A DNA stretch of 64,000 nucleotides from Paraburkholderia sp. BL10I2N1 (GTDB taxonomy: Bacteria; Pseudomonadota; Gammaproteobacteria; Burkholderiales; Burkholderiaceae). Location of the stretch: assembly GCF_004361815.1 (NCBI RefSeq), contig NZ_SNWA01000002.1:2604001-2668000 (forward strand). The letters run 5' to 3'. Position 1 is the first letter of the stretch, and each line of letters begins with the position of its first letter. Of this stretch, positions 27,164 through 36,099 are shown in pieces. The position numbers were made by a program, and so were the translations under genes. The notes below the pieces were generated by a model. It did no database searches. It was not told the DNA's origin and saw only the letters and a program-made list of their open reading frames with translations.

Positions 27164-27946
27164 ATGTCCATCACACAACCGGCGTCGGCGCACGCCTTCA
27201 GTCCGGACGAATGGGTGACTCGCTGCGACCTCGCTGCGCTTTATCGCCTGGTCGCGCATTTCCGCATGACCGACCTGATCGACACGCACATTACCGCGCG
27301 TGTGCCGGGGCCCGAGCATCACTTCCTCATTAACCGTTATGGCGTGCTGTTCGACGAAATGCGCGCATCGGATCTGGTGAAAATCGATCGCGATGGGCGA
27401 GTCGTCGAAGCGGAGGCGGACGGAGATCCGGCGCGCTATCGCGTGAATGCCGCGGGTTTCACGATTCATTCGGCCGTGCACACGGCGCGTCCCGACCTGC
27501 GCTACGTGATTCACACGCACACTGCGGCGGGCTCGGCGGTTTCCGCGCAAAAGCAGGGATTGCTGCCGATCAGCCAGCATGCGCTCAAGTTCTACGAGTG
27601 CCTTGCTTACCATGACTATGAAGGCATTGCGCTGGATCTCGGCGAACGGGAACGGCTCGTCGCCGATCTGGGCACATGCAATGCGATGATCCTGCGCAAT
27701 CACGGTTTGCTGGCCGGAGGCGTATCCGCGGCGACGGCGTTTCAGGAAATCTATTTTCTGGAGCGCGCCTGCCAGATTCAGGTTCAGGCGCTGGCCGGCA
27801 ATGCGGAGCTGAATGTGCCGCCGCAGGCCGTGTGCAGGTTGACCGCAAGCCAGTTCCAGCGCGACGACTCGGAAGGCATTGCACAACTGGCGTGGGAAGC
27901 CGCGTTGCGGCTGATCGATACATCGCGATCCGATTACTGCAGTTAG
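27164..27946 (+). CDS. Class II aldolase/adducin family protein
   Basis: A 260-residue protein of the class II aldolase/adducin fold. Metal ligands are visible as HTHTAAG in the middle and a third histidine in ILRNHGLLAGG; the acidic partner precedes them. The family cleaves sugar phosphates such as fuculose-1-phosphate, but many members act as decarboxylases or dehydratases in other pathways. ATG 27164 has GGGAGA upstream. It stands alone between the H-NS protein and an NnrU-like gene; substrate unknown. Confidence 0.88.
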   Translation: MSITQPASAHAFSPDEWVTRCDLAALYRLVAHFRMTDLIDTHITARVPGPEHHFLINRYGVLFDEMRASDLVKIDRDGRVVEAEADGDPARYRVNAAGFTIHSAVHTARPDLRYVIHTHTAAGSAVSAQKQGLLPISQHALKFYECLAYHDYEGIALDLGERERLVADLGTCNAMILRNHGLLAGGVSAATAFQEIYFLERACQIQVQALAGNAELNVPPQAVCRLTASQFQRDDSEGIAQLAWEAALRLIDTSRSDYCS

Positions 27947-28065
27947 GCACCAACAGCAGGGCGGGCGGGGCGATTGCCAGGCGGAGCGGCATATCCTGAT
28001 TGGCATAAGCGGCAAGCTGGGCGACAATCGCGGCGATCTTCAAACTTCGCCGCGAGGTGCATACC

Positions 28066-28644
28066 ATGGTTGTGCTGATAGTCGGGTTGGTGATCTTTCT
28101 GGGCAGTCATTCAGTGCGGATCTTCGCCGGGCCATGGCGCGAGGCGCAAATTGCGAGGCTTGGCGAGAAGGGCTGGAAGGGGATTTTTTCCATCGTCTCC
28201 GCGATCGGGCTCGTGCTGATCATCTGGGGCTATGGACTGGCACGGCGTGACCCGGTGCTGCTATGGACGCCGCCGGTGTGGGCTCCTCATCTCGCTGCGC
28301 CGCTTACCGCGTTCGCATTTATCCTCTTTCCTGCTGCTCATAGTCCGGGTAACCACTTCAAGTCGCTGCTCCATCATCCGATGGTGTTTGGCGTCGGGCT
28401 TTGGGCGCTCGCGCATCTGCTTGCCAACGGGACACTGAATGCTGTGATCCTGTTTGGGGCTTTTCTGGTCTGGGCGGTGGTTGACTATTTCGCTGCGCGG
28501 CGGCGTGACCTGGATCAGGGCGTTGTTTATCCACCTGGTGTCCTGTCAAAAGATGTGATGCCGGTCGTTGCCGGGCTTGTGGTGTGGGTGGTGTTTGCCG
28601 TTGTCTTGCATGGATGGTTGATCGGGGTCCGGCCGTTTGGGTAA
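28066..28644 (+). CDS. NnrU family membrane protein
   Basis: A 192-residue polytopic membrane protein with the NnrU pattern: FLGSHSVRIFAGPWR in the first loop, FPAAHSPGNHFKSLLHHPMV in the centre and LLANGTLNAVILFGAFLVWA after it. About five to six helices. NnrU proteins are linked to nitrite/nitric-oxide metabolism in some bacteria, but no nir/nor genes are seen here; the name reflects the fold only. GCGAGG lies 8 bases before ATG 28066; a GTG three codons upstream is the alternative. Confidence 0.85.
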   Translation: MVVLIVGLVIFLGSHSVRIFAGPWREAQIARLGEKGWKGIFSIVSAIGLVLIIWGYGLARRDPVLLWTPPVWAPHLAAPLTAFAFILFPAAHSPGNHFKSLLHHPMVFGVGLWALAHLLANGTLNAVILFGAFLVWAVVDYFAARRRDLDQGVVYPPGVLSKDVMPVVAGLVVWVVFAVVLHGWLIGVRPFG

Positions 28645-29033
28645 TGGATTTTTTGTTTTACTGTCCTATGCTTACTTGTATTCTGGGCAGGTGATGGATG
28701 TCGCTCATCCGCACGCATCTTTGGCGGTCGACGATGTTTGCGGATGAGATCCAGCGTCGTCATGCGATGACGTGCGAGGCAGGTTTCAAATACGCTGGCT
28801 TGAGCGAGACCTGGCTCACAGGGCTGTGAGCCACCACTTGCACAACGCGTTCGACGCTTTTGGTATGTTGCAATTTATAAGTACAACTAGTCGTTTGATT
28901 CAGGAAGCGGGAATCACGCCATCGTCACTATATTTGGCAATTCGAACTAAAGTTAAGAGGCATCTTGCCGTTATGCATGAGGGAACAGGCCCGCCATCCG
29001 GCGGTAGTCAGGAAGTCCAATGCGGAGGTCGAG
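28645..29033. other. Intergenic region with two inverted repeats
   Basis: About 390 bases without a supported gene. It contains a 9-bp inverted repeat (CTCATCCGC at 28704, GCGGATGAG at 28740) and a 22-base dyad (TGGCTCACAG-GG-CTGTGAGCCA at 28812-28833). Neither is followed by a T run. The 3' part is more A/T-rich (28860-28960) and probably carries the promoter of the pilin-like gene. Confidence 0.5.
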
Positions 29034-29501
29034 ATGGGGACGAGCAATCGACGTCTAACAGAGTTCGTCGGCGTTGCGGCGATGGCAGCGCTCTACGTCT
29101 TGCCAGGCGCGGCGACGGCTGCAACGAGCGGCAGAATCTACTTTAGCGGCGCGGTCGTCGCTCCGCCGTTCGGCGTCTCGTACGCGCCGGCAGTGGGGTC
29201 GACGGCGGCTGGCACGACCATCCGGCAAGCCTCTGGCGCAGCCGGAGTGCGGGTCACGTTCGACGCGCCCGTTGGCGTTGCCTGCGCCAACGTCGGGTTG
29301 CAGGTGCTCGATGTGGATGGCTTGCGTGCTCCGAAGACGATCGCGACACGCTTCGTCGACGGCACTGGTCATGCGGTCGCATCAGACAAGGATGGACGGT
29401 TCCGTCTGGGCAGCGAAGGGGGAACACTGTCGCTTACGCCCCGGACGGGCAATGGTCCGTCGGCGGACAGCGCTGTAGCGGTCGTGATCAGCTACGACTG
29501 A
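29034..29501 (+). CDS. Exported protein, possibly pilin-like
   Basis: A 155-residue protein with a signal peptide (hydrophobic GVAAMAALYVLPGAATAA). The mature start GRIYFSGAVVAPPF resembles chaperone-usher pilins, which begin with a strand and VVAP, but the disulfide pair usual in such pilins is not present (only one Cys in VACANVG). No usher or chaperone gene lies nearby. ATG 29034 has GGAGG five bases upstream. Family assignment is tentative. Confidence 0.6.
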   Translation: MGTSNRRLTEFVGVAAMAALYVLPGAATAATSGRIYFSGAVVAPPFGVSYAPAVGSTAAGTTIRQASGAAGVRVTFDAPVGVACANVGLQVLDVDGLRAPKTIATRFVDGTGHAVASDKDGRFRLGSEGGTLSLTPRTGNGPSADSAVAVVISYD

Positions 29502-29579
29502 ACGGCGCCATGGATGCATGATGGCGGACACGTCGAACGGTGACGTTTCGGTCATCGTTCGATCGCCGTCCAGGCGGAT

Positions 29580-29604
29580 AAAAAAGGCCCGCGCGAGGCG
29601 GGCC
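29580..29604 (-). terminator. Terminator after pcaHG
   Basis: A 7-bp GC stem (GGCCCGC with GCGGGCC), 5-base loop, followed on the minus strand by a run of T. It lies 120 bases after the pcaG stop. Confidence 0.75.
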
Positions 29605-29723
29605 GAATGCTATCCGGAGTTTCGCGAACGGGTCGCGGCTTGAGATTCCAGAGCTGCTGTATGAAACGTCCGCGCAAACTCCGTGAAAGTGCGAACCGCA
29701 CCTTCATCCAACTTCAATCAACA

Positions 29724-30311
29724 TCAGAGATCGAAGAAGGCCGTTTCGTTTTCGCCCTGCATGTGAATGTCGAAACGGTACACCGTGCTGCCAGCATGTG
29801 TTTCGCGTTTCGCGACCAGCGTGTTGCGACGTTCGGCCGGTACGGAGGCAAGCACCGCGTCACGCTCGTTGGCCGCCGCTTCATCGTCAAAGTAGAGGCG
29901 CGTGAACGTATGCAGCAGCATCCCGCGCATCAGCACGATCACGTTGATGTGCGGCGCTTCGTCGTCGCCGGTCGCACCTGGCTTCACGGTCTGGACGACA
30001 AAGCGCTTCTGCGGGTCCGTTCCCGTACCGACGCGCGCAAAGCCGCGAAAGCCCGACTTCGTCACGTCCGCGCTTGAAGCCGGATAGTTGCCTTGCGGGT
30101 CGACCTGCAAAAACTCGAGCATGGCGTCGCCGATCACCGCACCGTCGGCGTCGAACACCTGGCCGACAATCGTGATGTGTTCGCCGGCCGCTTCATGATC
30201 CGCGAGCGATGGCGTGAACAAGCTCTTCAGATCGAAGTTGTACTGTTCGGGGCACAGACCGTAAGCGAAGTACGGCCCGACCGTTTGAGAAGGCGTTTGC
30301 TTGAGTGTCAT
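29724..30311 (-). CDS. pcaG: Protocatechuate 3,4-dioxygenase alpha subunit
   Basis: A 195-residue intradiol dioxygenase alpha chain: SQTVGPYFAYGLCPEQYN at the N terminus, the DADGAVIGDAMLEFLQVDPQ core and the APHINVIVLMRGMLLHTFTR segment. As expected for alpha chains it lacks the full iron ligand set, which is in PcaH. With PcaH it opens protocatechuate to 3-carboxy-cis,cis-muconate in the beta-ketoadipate pathway. The start lies 2 bases after the pcaH stop, so the two are one operon. Confidence 0.95.
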   Translation of the reverse strand: MTLKQTPSQTVGPYFAYGLCPEQYNFDLKSLFTPSLADHEAAGEHITIVGQVFDADGAVIGDAMLEFLQVDPQGNYPASSADVTKSGFRGFARVGTGTDPQKRFVVQTVKPGATGDDEAPHINVIVLMRGMLLHTFTRLYFDDEAAANERDAVLASVPAERRNTLVAKRETHAGSTVYRFDIHMQGENETAFFDL

Positions 30312-30313
30312 GT

Positions 30314-31021
30314 TCAACGCTCCATCGGGGTTTCGTTGCGGCCGCGCAGCACGATGTCGAATTCGTAGCCGAGCGCATAGCCTTCTTCCGTCGTGTCGAT
30401 CGAGAAGCGCGAGATGAGACGTTCGCGTGCGTGCTCGGGCGTGCCCTGGAAGATCGGATCGAGTGCGAGCAGCGGGTCGCCAGGGAAGTACATCTGCGTG
30501 ACGAGGCGCGAGCCGAAGTAGTCGCCAAACAGCGAGAAGTGAATGTGGTTCGGACGCCATGCGTTCGGATGATTGCCCCACGGATACGCACCGGGCTTGA
30601 TCGTCAGAAACCGATAACGGCCTTCGTTGTCGGTCAGGCAGCGGCCTGCGCCGAGGAAGTTCGGATCGAGCGGCGCTTCGTGCTGGTCAGCCTTGTGAAC
30701 ATAGCGGCCCGCAGCATTCGCCTGCCAGATTTCGACGAGCGTGTTGCGCACCGGCCGACCGCCTTCGTCGAGCACGCGGCCCGTGACGATGATGCGCTCG
30801 CCAAGCGGCTCGCCATTTCTGGCGGCATTGCGCGTCAGGTCGTTATCGAGCGCGCCGAGATCTTCCGCGCCGTACACGGGCACGCGCTGATTGCGCAGGC
30901 GTTCTTTCAGCGGGATCAGCGGGCGGCTCGGGCCGCGCTTCACCGACGAACCGTAGCCGGGATAGACATAGGGAGGATGGGACGCGAAGTCGCGCACGGT
31001 GAGGACAAGGTGATCGTCCAT
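30314..31021 (-). CDS. pcaH: Protocatechuate 3,4-dioxygenase beta subunit
   Basis: A 235-residue intradiol dioxygenase beta chain with the four non-heme iron ligands in place: Tyr107 (AAGRYVHKAD), Tyr146 (GAYPWGN), His159 and His161 (RPNHIHFSLFG). The length matches PcaH of other proteobacteria. It is the first gene of the pcaHG operon and is divergent from the LysR gene pcaQ across 110 bases that contain candidate operator dyads. The rest of the pathway (pcaB, C, D, I, J) is not in this window. Confidence 0.96.
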   Translation of the reverse strand: MDDHLVLTVRDFASHPPYVYPGYGSSVKRGPSRPLIPLKERLRNQRVPVYGAEDLGALDNDLTRNAARNGEPLGERIIVTGRVLDEGGRPVRNTLVEIWQANAAGRYVHKADQHEAPLDPNFLGAGRCLTDNEGRYRFLTIKPGAYPWGNHPNAWRPNHIHFSLFGDYFGSRLVTQMYFPGDPLLALDPIFQGTPEHARERLISRFSIDTTEEGYALGYEFDIVLRGRNETPMER

Positions 31022-31117
31022 TGTTTGTCTCCTGGGAGGGATTATTGAGCGGCTGGGGATTATGGGACTTTATATGCTCCAGGAAGTTATGCAAAATGAC
31101 GTTTTTTCGTCTTTCGT

Positions 31118-31132
31118 ATAACCTGTCGTTAT
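31118..31132. promoter_or_regulatory. Candidate PcaQ operator
   Basis: A dyad ATAAC-CTGTC-GTTAT that overlaps the first bases of the pcaQ start codon. A weaker partner (GTTAT-GCAAA-ATGAC, 31086-31100) lies upstream towards pcaH. PcaQ-type regulators are known to bind ATAACC-centred dyads; the placement would suit autoregulation. Confidence 0.5.
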
Positions 31133-32111
31133 GCAACGCAGCCTCGCGGACAGCCGCGTCAAATTCCGTCATCTGCAGTGCTTTCTGGCCGTCGCGCAGT
31201 TCGGCGGCGTGCAGAAGGCCGCGGAGAGCCTGGCGATTACGCAGCCCGCCGTGTCGAAGACGGTCGCCGAACTCGAATCGATTCTCGGCGTGAGGCTGTT
31301 CGAGCGCGGCCGGCACGGGGCGGTGCCCACGCGCGAGGGACAGCTGTTCATGCCGCACGCAAGCGCCTGCGTGAGCGCGCTGCGGCAAGGCGTCGATCTG
31401 CTGGCGCGCGCGGAGGGCACGGCGGCCGCCACGCTCGATCTCGGCATTTTGCCGACCGTCGCGACCGCGGTCGTGCCGCCCGCGCTGAAGTTGTTTCAAA
31501 CCCGATGGCCGCATGTGGTTGTGCGGATGGTGACCGCGTCGAACACAGAACTGCTCGCGCGGCTAAAGGCCGGCACGATCGAGTTCGCGGTGGGGCGGCT
31601 GGCGGATCCGGAGCGGATGATCGGCCTTAGCTTCGAGCAGCTGTATCGCGAGCCGCTGATCGCGGTGGTCCGTGCGGGCCATCCGCTGTCGACGGGCGCG
31701 GCTCCGCCGGCGGCGCTGCTCGAACGCTTCATGGTGGTGCTGCCACCGTTCGGCACGCTGATCCGGCAGTCGGCCGAAAGTCTGCTGACGGCCTGGGGGG
31801 CACCGCCGCTGTCGTCGTTCGTGGAAATGCTGTCGGTATCTGTTGGCCGGGCGTTGACGCTCGAAAACGACGCGGTCTGGTTTGTCCCGTTCAGCGCGGT
31901 CGAATACGATCTGTCGCGCGGCGAACTGGTGCGGCTGCCGCTGCCGTTTGCCGGCACCGAGGAGCCGGTGGGTCTAATCCTGCGCACGGATACCCAGCCG
32001 TCGGCAGCGGCGCGCGCGCTGATTGATGCGGTGCGCAACGTGACGCGGCAGCGCATTGCCCCTGCCGTCGATAAAACACGCTCGCCGAAACGCCGCCGCG
32101 CGGCGCCCTGA
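31131..32111 (+). CDS. pcaQ: LysR-family regulator of protocatechuate catabolism
   Basis: A 326-residue LysR regulator. HTH: LQCFLAVAQFGGVQKAAESL and AITQPAVSKTVAELESILGV; the effector domain follows. The opening and its divergent position beside pcaHG identify it as PcaQ, which activates pca genes in response to pathway intermediates such as 3-carboxymuconate. A proline/arginine-rich tail (TRSPKRRRAAP) closes the protein. Assignment by family and context. Confidence 0.88.
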   Translation: MQRSLADSRVKFRHLQCFLAVAQFGGVQKAAESLAITQPAVSKTVAELESILGVRLFERGRHGAVPTREGQLFMPHASACVSALRQGVDLLARAEGTAAATLDLGILPTVATAVVPPALKLFQTRWPHVVVRMVTASNTELLARLKAGTIEFAVGRLADPERMIGLSFEQLYREPLIAVVRAGHPLSTGAAPPAALLERFMVVLPPFGTLIRQSAESLLTAWGAPPLSSFVEMLSVSVGRALTLENDAVWFVPFSAVEYDLSRGELVRLPLPFAGTEEPVGLILRTDTQPSAAARALIDAVRNVTRQRIAPAVDKTRSPKRRRAAP

Positions 32112-32338
32112 ACCGCGCATGGCCGCCGGGGAGGCGCAACAGGTCATCATGGTCACCACGGATACGTAAGCGCCGCATGAACCGTTCAGTACAAAATGCA
32201 GGTTGCGGGAGGTCACGCACACGGTGTACAAACACGGTTCGAATGCCGTCGAAATCTGCCGTCGGCGGGCGTTACCCCGTTGCCTCCATGCCCCGTCAAG
32301 CGTTACCAGCAGCACCTGCAGCCATAAAGGAGAATGCC

Positions 32339-33460
32339 ATGCCCAGCGATCTGCCTGATCCGACCGCTGCCCTCAGCGCCATTGCCGACCCGGAGCACAA
32401 TCCGCTCGGCACGGCCGGAATCGAATTCGTGGAGTTTGCCGCGCGCGATCCGAGGTCGCTCGGGCAGACGTTGACGCAACTCGGCTTCAAGGCGATCGCC
32501 CGGCACGTCAGCAAGGACGTCACGCTGTACCGGCAGGGCGAGATGAACTTTCTGATCAATGCCGAGCCGGATTCATTCGCTGCGCGCTACGCCGAGGAGT
32601 ACGGCACGGGCGTCTGCGCAATCGGCATTCGCGTGGCTGACGCGCAGCGCGCGTTCGATCGGGCGATCGAACTCGGCGCGTGGGAATTCGAAGGCGAGAG
32701 GGTCGGCAAGAACGAACTGCTGATTCCGGCGATCCAGGGCATCGGCGATTCGCATATCTACTTCATCGACCGCTGGCGCGGACGCGGTGGCCAGCGCGGC
32801 GGTCTCGGCGACATCTCGATCTTCGACATCGATTTTCGGCCGATCGAGATCGACACGGCCCACGCCGATCTGAGTCACGCCGGCACGGGGCTCGTGGCGG
32901 TCGACCATCTGACGCAGACCGTCGGTGCGGGCCGGATGCAGGAATGGCTCGATTTTTACCGCGACCTGCTCAACTTCCGCGAGATCCACGAATTGCACGC
33001 GAACTGGCACGTTTCGGCGGAATCGCGCGTGATGGTGTCGCCGTGCGGCGCGATCCGTATTCCGCTGTACGAGGAAGGCACGCCGCGCACGAACCTGATG
33101 CATGAGTATCTGCCCGATCATCCGGGCGAAGGCGTGCAGCACATCGCGCTTGCCACGGGCGATATCTTCGCGTGCGTCGAAGCCATCATGGCGAACGGCA
33201 TCGAGTTTGTCGAGCCGCCGCCTCGCTATTACGAGCAGATCGAGGCGCGCCTGCCGGGCCACGGCCTCGACATCGAGCGGCTGCGCCGCGACCGGATTCT
33301 GGTGGACGGCGAAATCGGCGCCGATGGCGTGCCGCTGCTGTTTTTCCAGACGTTCATGAAGCCCGGCGCCGGTGAGATCTTCTTCGAGATCGTGCAGCGG
33401 CGCGGGCATCATGGTTTCGGCGAAGGCAATCTCGGCGCGCTGGCAAAGGCCCGCCGATAG
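32339..33460 (+). CDS. hpd: 4-hydroxyphenylpyruvate dioxygenase family protein
   Basis: A 373-residue two-domain VOC dioxygenase of the length expected for bacterial HPPD. The facial triad is present: His190 in VDHLTQTV, His268 in GVQHIALATGDI and Glu350 in GEIFFEIVQRRG. It would convert 4-hydroxyphenylpyruvate to homogentisate in tyrosine breakdown. AAAGGAGA lies just before ATG 32339, so upstream in-frame starts are rejected. No hmgA or fahA is present here. Related enzymes with the same triad (for example 4-hydroxymandelate synthase) cannot be fully excluded. Confidence 0.9.
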   Translation: MPSDLPDPTAALSAIADPEHNPLGTAGIEFVEFAARDPRSLGQTLTQLGFKAIARHVSKDVTLYRQGEMNFLINAEPDSFAARYAEEYGTGVCAIGIRVADAQRAFDRAIELGAWEFEGERVGKNELLIPAIQGIGDSHIYFIDRWRGRGGQRGGLGDISIFDIDFRPIEIDTAHADLSHAGTGLVAVDHLTQTVGAGRMQEWLDFYRDLLNFREIHELHANWHVSAESRVMVSPCGAIRIPLYEEGTPRTNLMHEYLPDHPGEGVQHIALATGDIFACVEAIMANGIEFVEPPPRYYEQIEARLPGHGLDIERLRRDRILVDGEIGADGVPLLFFQTFMKPGAGEIFFEIVQRRGHHGFGEGNLGALAKARR

Positions 33461-33513
33461 GGGGGTGCTCGCTGAACGCCCGCCGGCGGGGGGGCCGCTA
33501 TTTTTATTCGCCG

Positions 33514-33723
33514 TTACTGATTGGCGTCACTCGCATCCATCCGCAGACGGCGTACGAGTTCGCGGCCGCGTCGAGTGAGCTTGAGCGTCGACACATCGTT
33601 GTGCCGGCCGATTTCCACCAGCTCGTAGCGGCGCAGGGCGAGCACTTCCGGGTCGAGTTCCGCGAGGCGCGGCTCGGTGTCCCTGAGCCGCAGAAGTGTC
33701 GAGAGTTCGTGATGGCTCAGCAT
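33514..33723 (-). CDS. Small winged-helix-like protein
   Basis: A 69-residue basic protein with a predicted helix-turn-strand order (HELSTLLRLRDTEPRLAELD, then RRYELVEIGRHNDVSTLKLT) that resembles the wing part of small DNA-binding domains. GGAGG lies about 8 bases before the ATG. No family name recognised. It stands alone between hpd and a LysR gene. Confidence 0.65.
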   Translation of the reverse strand: MLSHHELSTLLRLRDTEPRLAELDPEVLALRRYELVEIGRHNDVSTLKLTRRGRELVRRLRMDASDANQ

Positions 33724-33919
33724 CGGGCACCTCCGTCGGTTGATTCACAGGCAATCCAATATCGTAAGCGCCTTGCCCAACGGTCAGACTACAGTTGTGT
33801 TGCACGATGTTACGTCGTTACAGGTTGGCGCGCGGCGGGTCGTGCCCAGACTCTCGATGATTACAGGGCTGGCCGCCGGAGATTTTCCCAGCGAGGGCGC
33901 TGGGATATGAAACGATGTG

Positions 33920-34864
33920 TTACCGGGGGCCCGATCCGACGTCCGCATCGGCATCGAGAACCGGATGCGCCGTTCGCCAGGCGAGCGCTTCCCGCAACAG
34001 CCATTCGCGAAAATTCGTGAGCGGTTTGCCGTGGCTCAATTCGGTCGGATAGACGAAGTAGTATGCCGATTCGGCCACGACAGGCGCCTCGAACGGCACG
34101 ATCAGCGCCGACGGTTCCGGCTGCGTATCGACAAAGAAACGTGGCACCAGGGCAATCCCCAAGCCCGCTGCGGCGGCGCTCAGCAGCATCGTGTGCAACT
34201 CGTACCGCACACCGTGCATCGTCCGGTTGTCGTCGACCCCGAGATTCGCGAACCACGTCGCCCAACCGTCGGGACGCGTCGTCGAGTGCAGCAGCGGGTA
34301 GTCCAGCAGATCGGCGGGCGATTTTACTGGCTGCGTCAGCAGGCTCGCCGCGCAGACCGGAATCACTTCCTCCCGAAACAGAAAATCGGCCGACGTCCCA
34401 GGCCATGTCGGCTTGCCGTAGTGGATCGCGGCTTCGAAGTGAGTCTCGGCGAATGGAAAGGTGTCGGTGCGTACGCCCATGTTGACGCGCACGTCGGGAT
34501 AGCGTGCGTTGAAGTCGCCGAGGCGCGGAATGAGCCATTGCGATGCGAACGTGGGCAGCACGGCCAGTTCGAGGTAGCCGCCGCCGCTGCCGTGCGCGAT
34601 GATCGACAGGGTGTCGCGGTCGAGGCTTTCGAGCGCGCGGCGCACCTGCGCGCCGTACACCTTGCCGGCCCGCGTCAGCACGACGCGCTGCTTCACGCGT
34701 ACGAACAGCCGCACGCCGAGATTGCCCTCGAGCGTATTGATCTGGCGGGAGATTGCGCTTTCAGTGAGGAACAGTTCCCGCGCCGCATGGGTAAAGCTTT
34801 CGTGCCGTGCGGCAGCCTCGAAGGCGAGCAGCGCGCCCATGCTGGGAATTCGGTATTTGCGCAT
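33920..34864 (-). CDS. LysR-family transcriptional regulator, GcvA-like
   Basis: A 314-residue LysR regulator of the GcvA/AmpR type: IPSMGALLAFEAAARHESFT and ARELFLTESAISRQINTLEG in the HTH, followed by the effector domain. It is divergent from the DUF1338/YdiJ-type operon, 183 bases away, and is the most likely regulator of it. The ligand may be a lysine-catabolism intermediate such as 2-oxoadipate; inferred only. Confidence 0.9.
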   Translation of the reverse strand: MRKYRIPSMGALLAFEAAARHESFTHAARELFLTESAISRQINTLEGNLGVRLFVRVKQRVVLTRAGKVYGAQVRRALESLDRDTLSIIAHGSGGGYLELAVLPTFASQWLIPRLGDFNARYPDVRVNMGVRTDTFPFAETHFEAAIHYGKPTWPGTSADFLFREEVIPVCAASLLTQPVKSPADLLDYPLLHSTTRPDGWATWFANLGVDDNRTMHGVRYELHTMLLSAAAAGLGIALVPRFFVDTQPEPSALIVPFEAPVVAESAYYFVYPTELSHGKPLTNFREWLLREALAWRTAHPVLDADADVGSGPR

Positions 34865-35047
34865 GTTAATTCCAGGAACGCATCAAGTCTGGATTTTATC
34901 TCGCTTTACGGCAGGTGCGCGCGTTTGAATAATCGCAGTCATGCAATGCCGGACGTGTGCTTCGCTGCCTTTTTCCTGCAGCACGCGCTTTGGTGGCGCG
35001 ATTTTTCCGCGCAGGCGTTTTTGCGCCGCGCCATCCACCCAATGATC

Positions 35048-36085
35048 ATGTCGACGATGAGAAATGCGAATGTTGAGCGGTTGCTGCTGAAACTGGCGGG
35101 GCCGGAAAGGACCGAGGCACTGTTGGCGACCCTGAACCATCCTGCCGTGCTGATCGAGTGGGAAAGCGGCGTCGTGACGCGCGCCGAGCTGGCGCAGGCG
35201 ATGAACATGGCATTGTTCGAAGACCTCCTCGCACGATCGGCAAACGGCCGCGCCTATACGCAGGAGGCGATCGCCGCTGGCGGCGGTGTGCACTTCGATC
35301 ACGGCGCGCTGCGCACCGTGCGCTGGAACCAAAGCGGCGCGCTGCCGCCAGGCGAGGCAGCATTTGCGCGCATCCTGCGTCCGCTGGGTTTTCGCGTCAA
35401 CGGCCGTTATCCACTCGACCGGCTCGGTATGACCGGCCGCGCCTGGGCGCATGAAGACGCACCCGACGAGATCGCTCAGTTCTTCGTCAGCGAATTGCAT
35501 CCGGAGCGTTTTTCGCCGGAATTCCAGCAGGCCGTGACGAGTGTGATTGGCGCGTCGCGCGATCCGTTGACGCCCGTCGCCGTCGCGCGCCTGTGGGAAC
35601 TGGAACGCGAAGGCGTGCTACCGATCGAGGCGGCGCACGAACTGTTGCCGGTGATCGTCGGGGCATTCGCGCGTCAACACGACGCGCCGAACGAAACAGA
35701 CTATGAAGTGCTGCTGAAGGAATCGGCGGAAATGGCGTGGATCGCGACCGAAGGCAACGCTTTCAATCACGCGACCGACCGCGTCGCCGACGTGTTCCAG
35801 CTTTCCGACGCCGAAAAAGCGAAGGGCCGACCGATGAAACCGGAAGTCGAGCGTTCGCGCTCGGGCCGCGTGTTCCAGACGGCGTATCGTGCGGATATCG
35901 TCAGGCGCGAGTTCCGCAAGGCGGACGGCAGCATCGTGACGCGCGAGGTGCCGGGCTCGTTCTATGAATTCATTACCCGCAAGCTCACGTTCGATCAAGA
36001 CTCGCGCCGTTGGGAAACCGATCTTCGCTTTGACGCCGGCAACGCACAGGGCATCTTCAAGATGACCGCGAGCCAGACGGCGTGA
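35048..36085 (+). CDS. hglS: DUF1338 family 2-oxoadipate dioxygenase/decarboxylase (HglS type)
   Basis: A 345-residue DUF1338 protein of the VOC-related group to which HglS belongs. The expected active-site features are seen: HGALR (His85, Arg89), GNAFNHATDR (His241) and the Glu in GSFYEFITRK (Glu307). HglS turns 2-oxoadipate into D-2-hydroxyglutarate in lysine breakdown. It is shorter than the roughly 460-residue Pseudomonas HglS. Three nearby in-frame ATGs (35042, 35048, 35057) compete and no strong ribosome site decides. The next gene, a YdiJ-type dehydrogenase, starts 14 bases after the stop and would use its product. Confidence 0.82.
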   Translation: MSTMRNANVERLLLKLAGPERTEALLATLNHPAVLIEWESGVVTRAELAQAMNMALFEDLLARSANGRAYTQEAIAAGGGVHFDHGALRTVRWNQSGALPPGEAAFARILRPLGFRVNGRYPLDRLGMTGRAWAHEDAPDEIAQFFVSELHPERFSPEFQQAVTSVIGASRDPLTPVAVARLWELEREGVLPIEAAHELLPVIVGAFARQHDAPNETDYEVLLKESAEMAWIATEGNAFNHATDRVADVFQLSDAEKAKGRPMKPEVERSRSGRVFQTAYRADIVRREFRKADGSIVTREVPGSFYEFITRKLTFDQDSRRWETDLRFDAGNAQGIFKMTASQTA

Positions 36086-36099
36086 AGAGGGAGCTGACC

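Noticed and set aside
33478..33505. GC-rich palindrome followed by a T-rich stretch after hpd
   Set aside because: The palindrome (CCCGCC-GGCGGG) has no loop and the T run is more than 9 bases away, so it is not a clear terminator.
33917..35047. The open frame of the DUF1338 gene extending more than 1 kb upstream of its start
   Set aside because: The extension runs opposite to the LysR gene and has no domain; DUF1338 begins at about 35,048.
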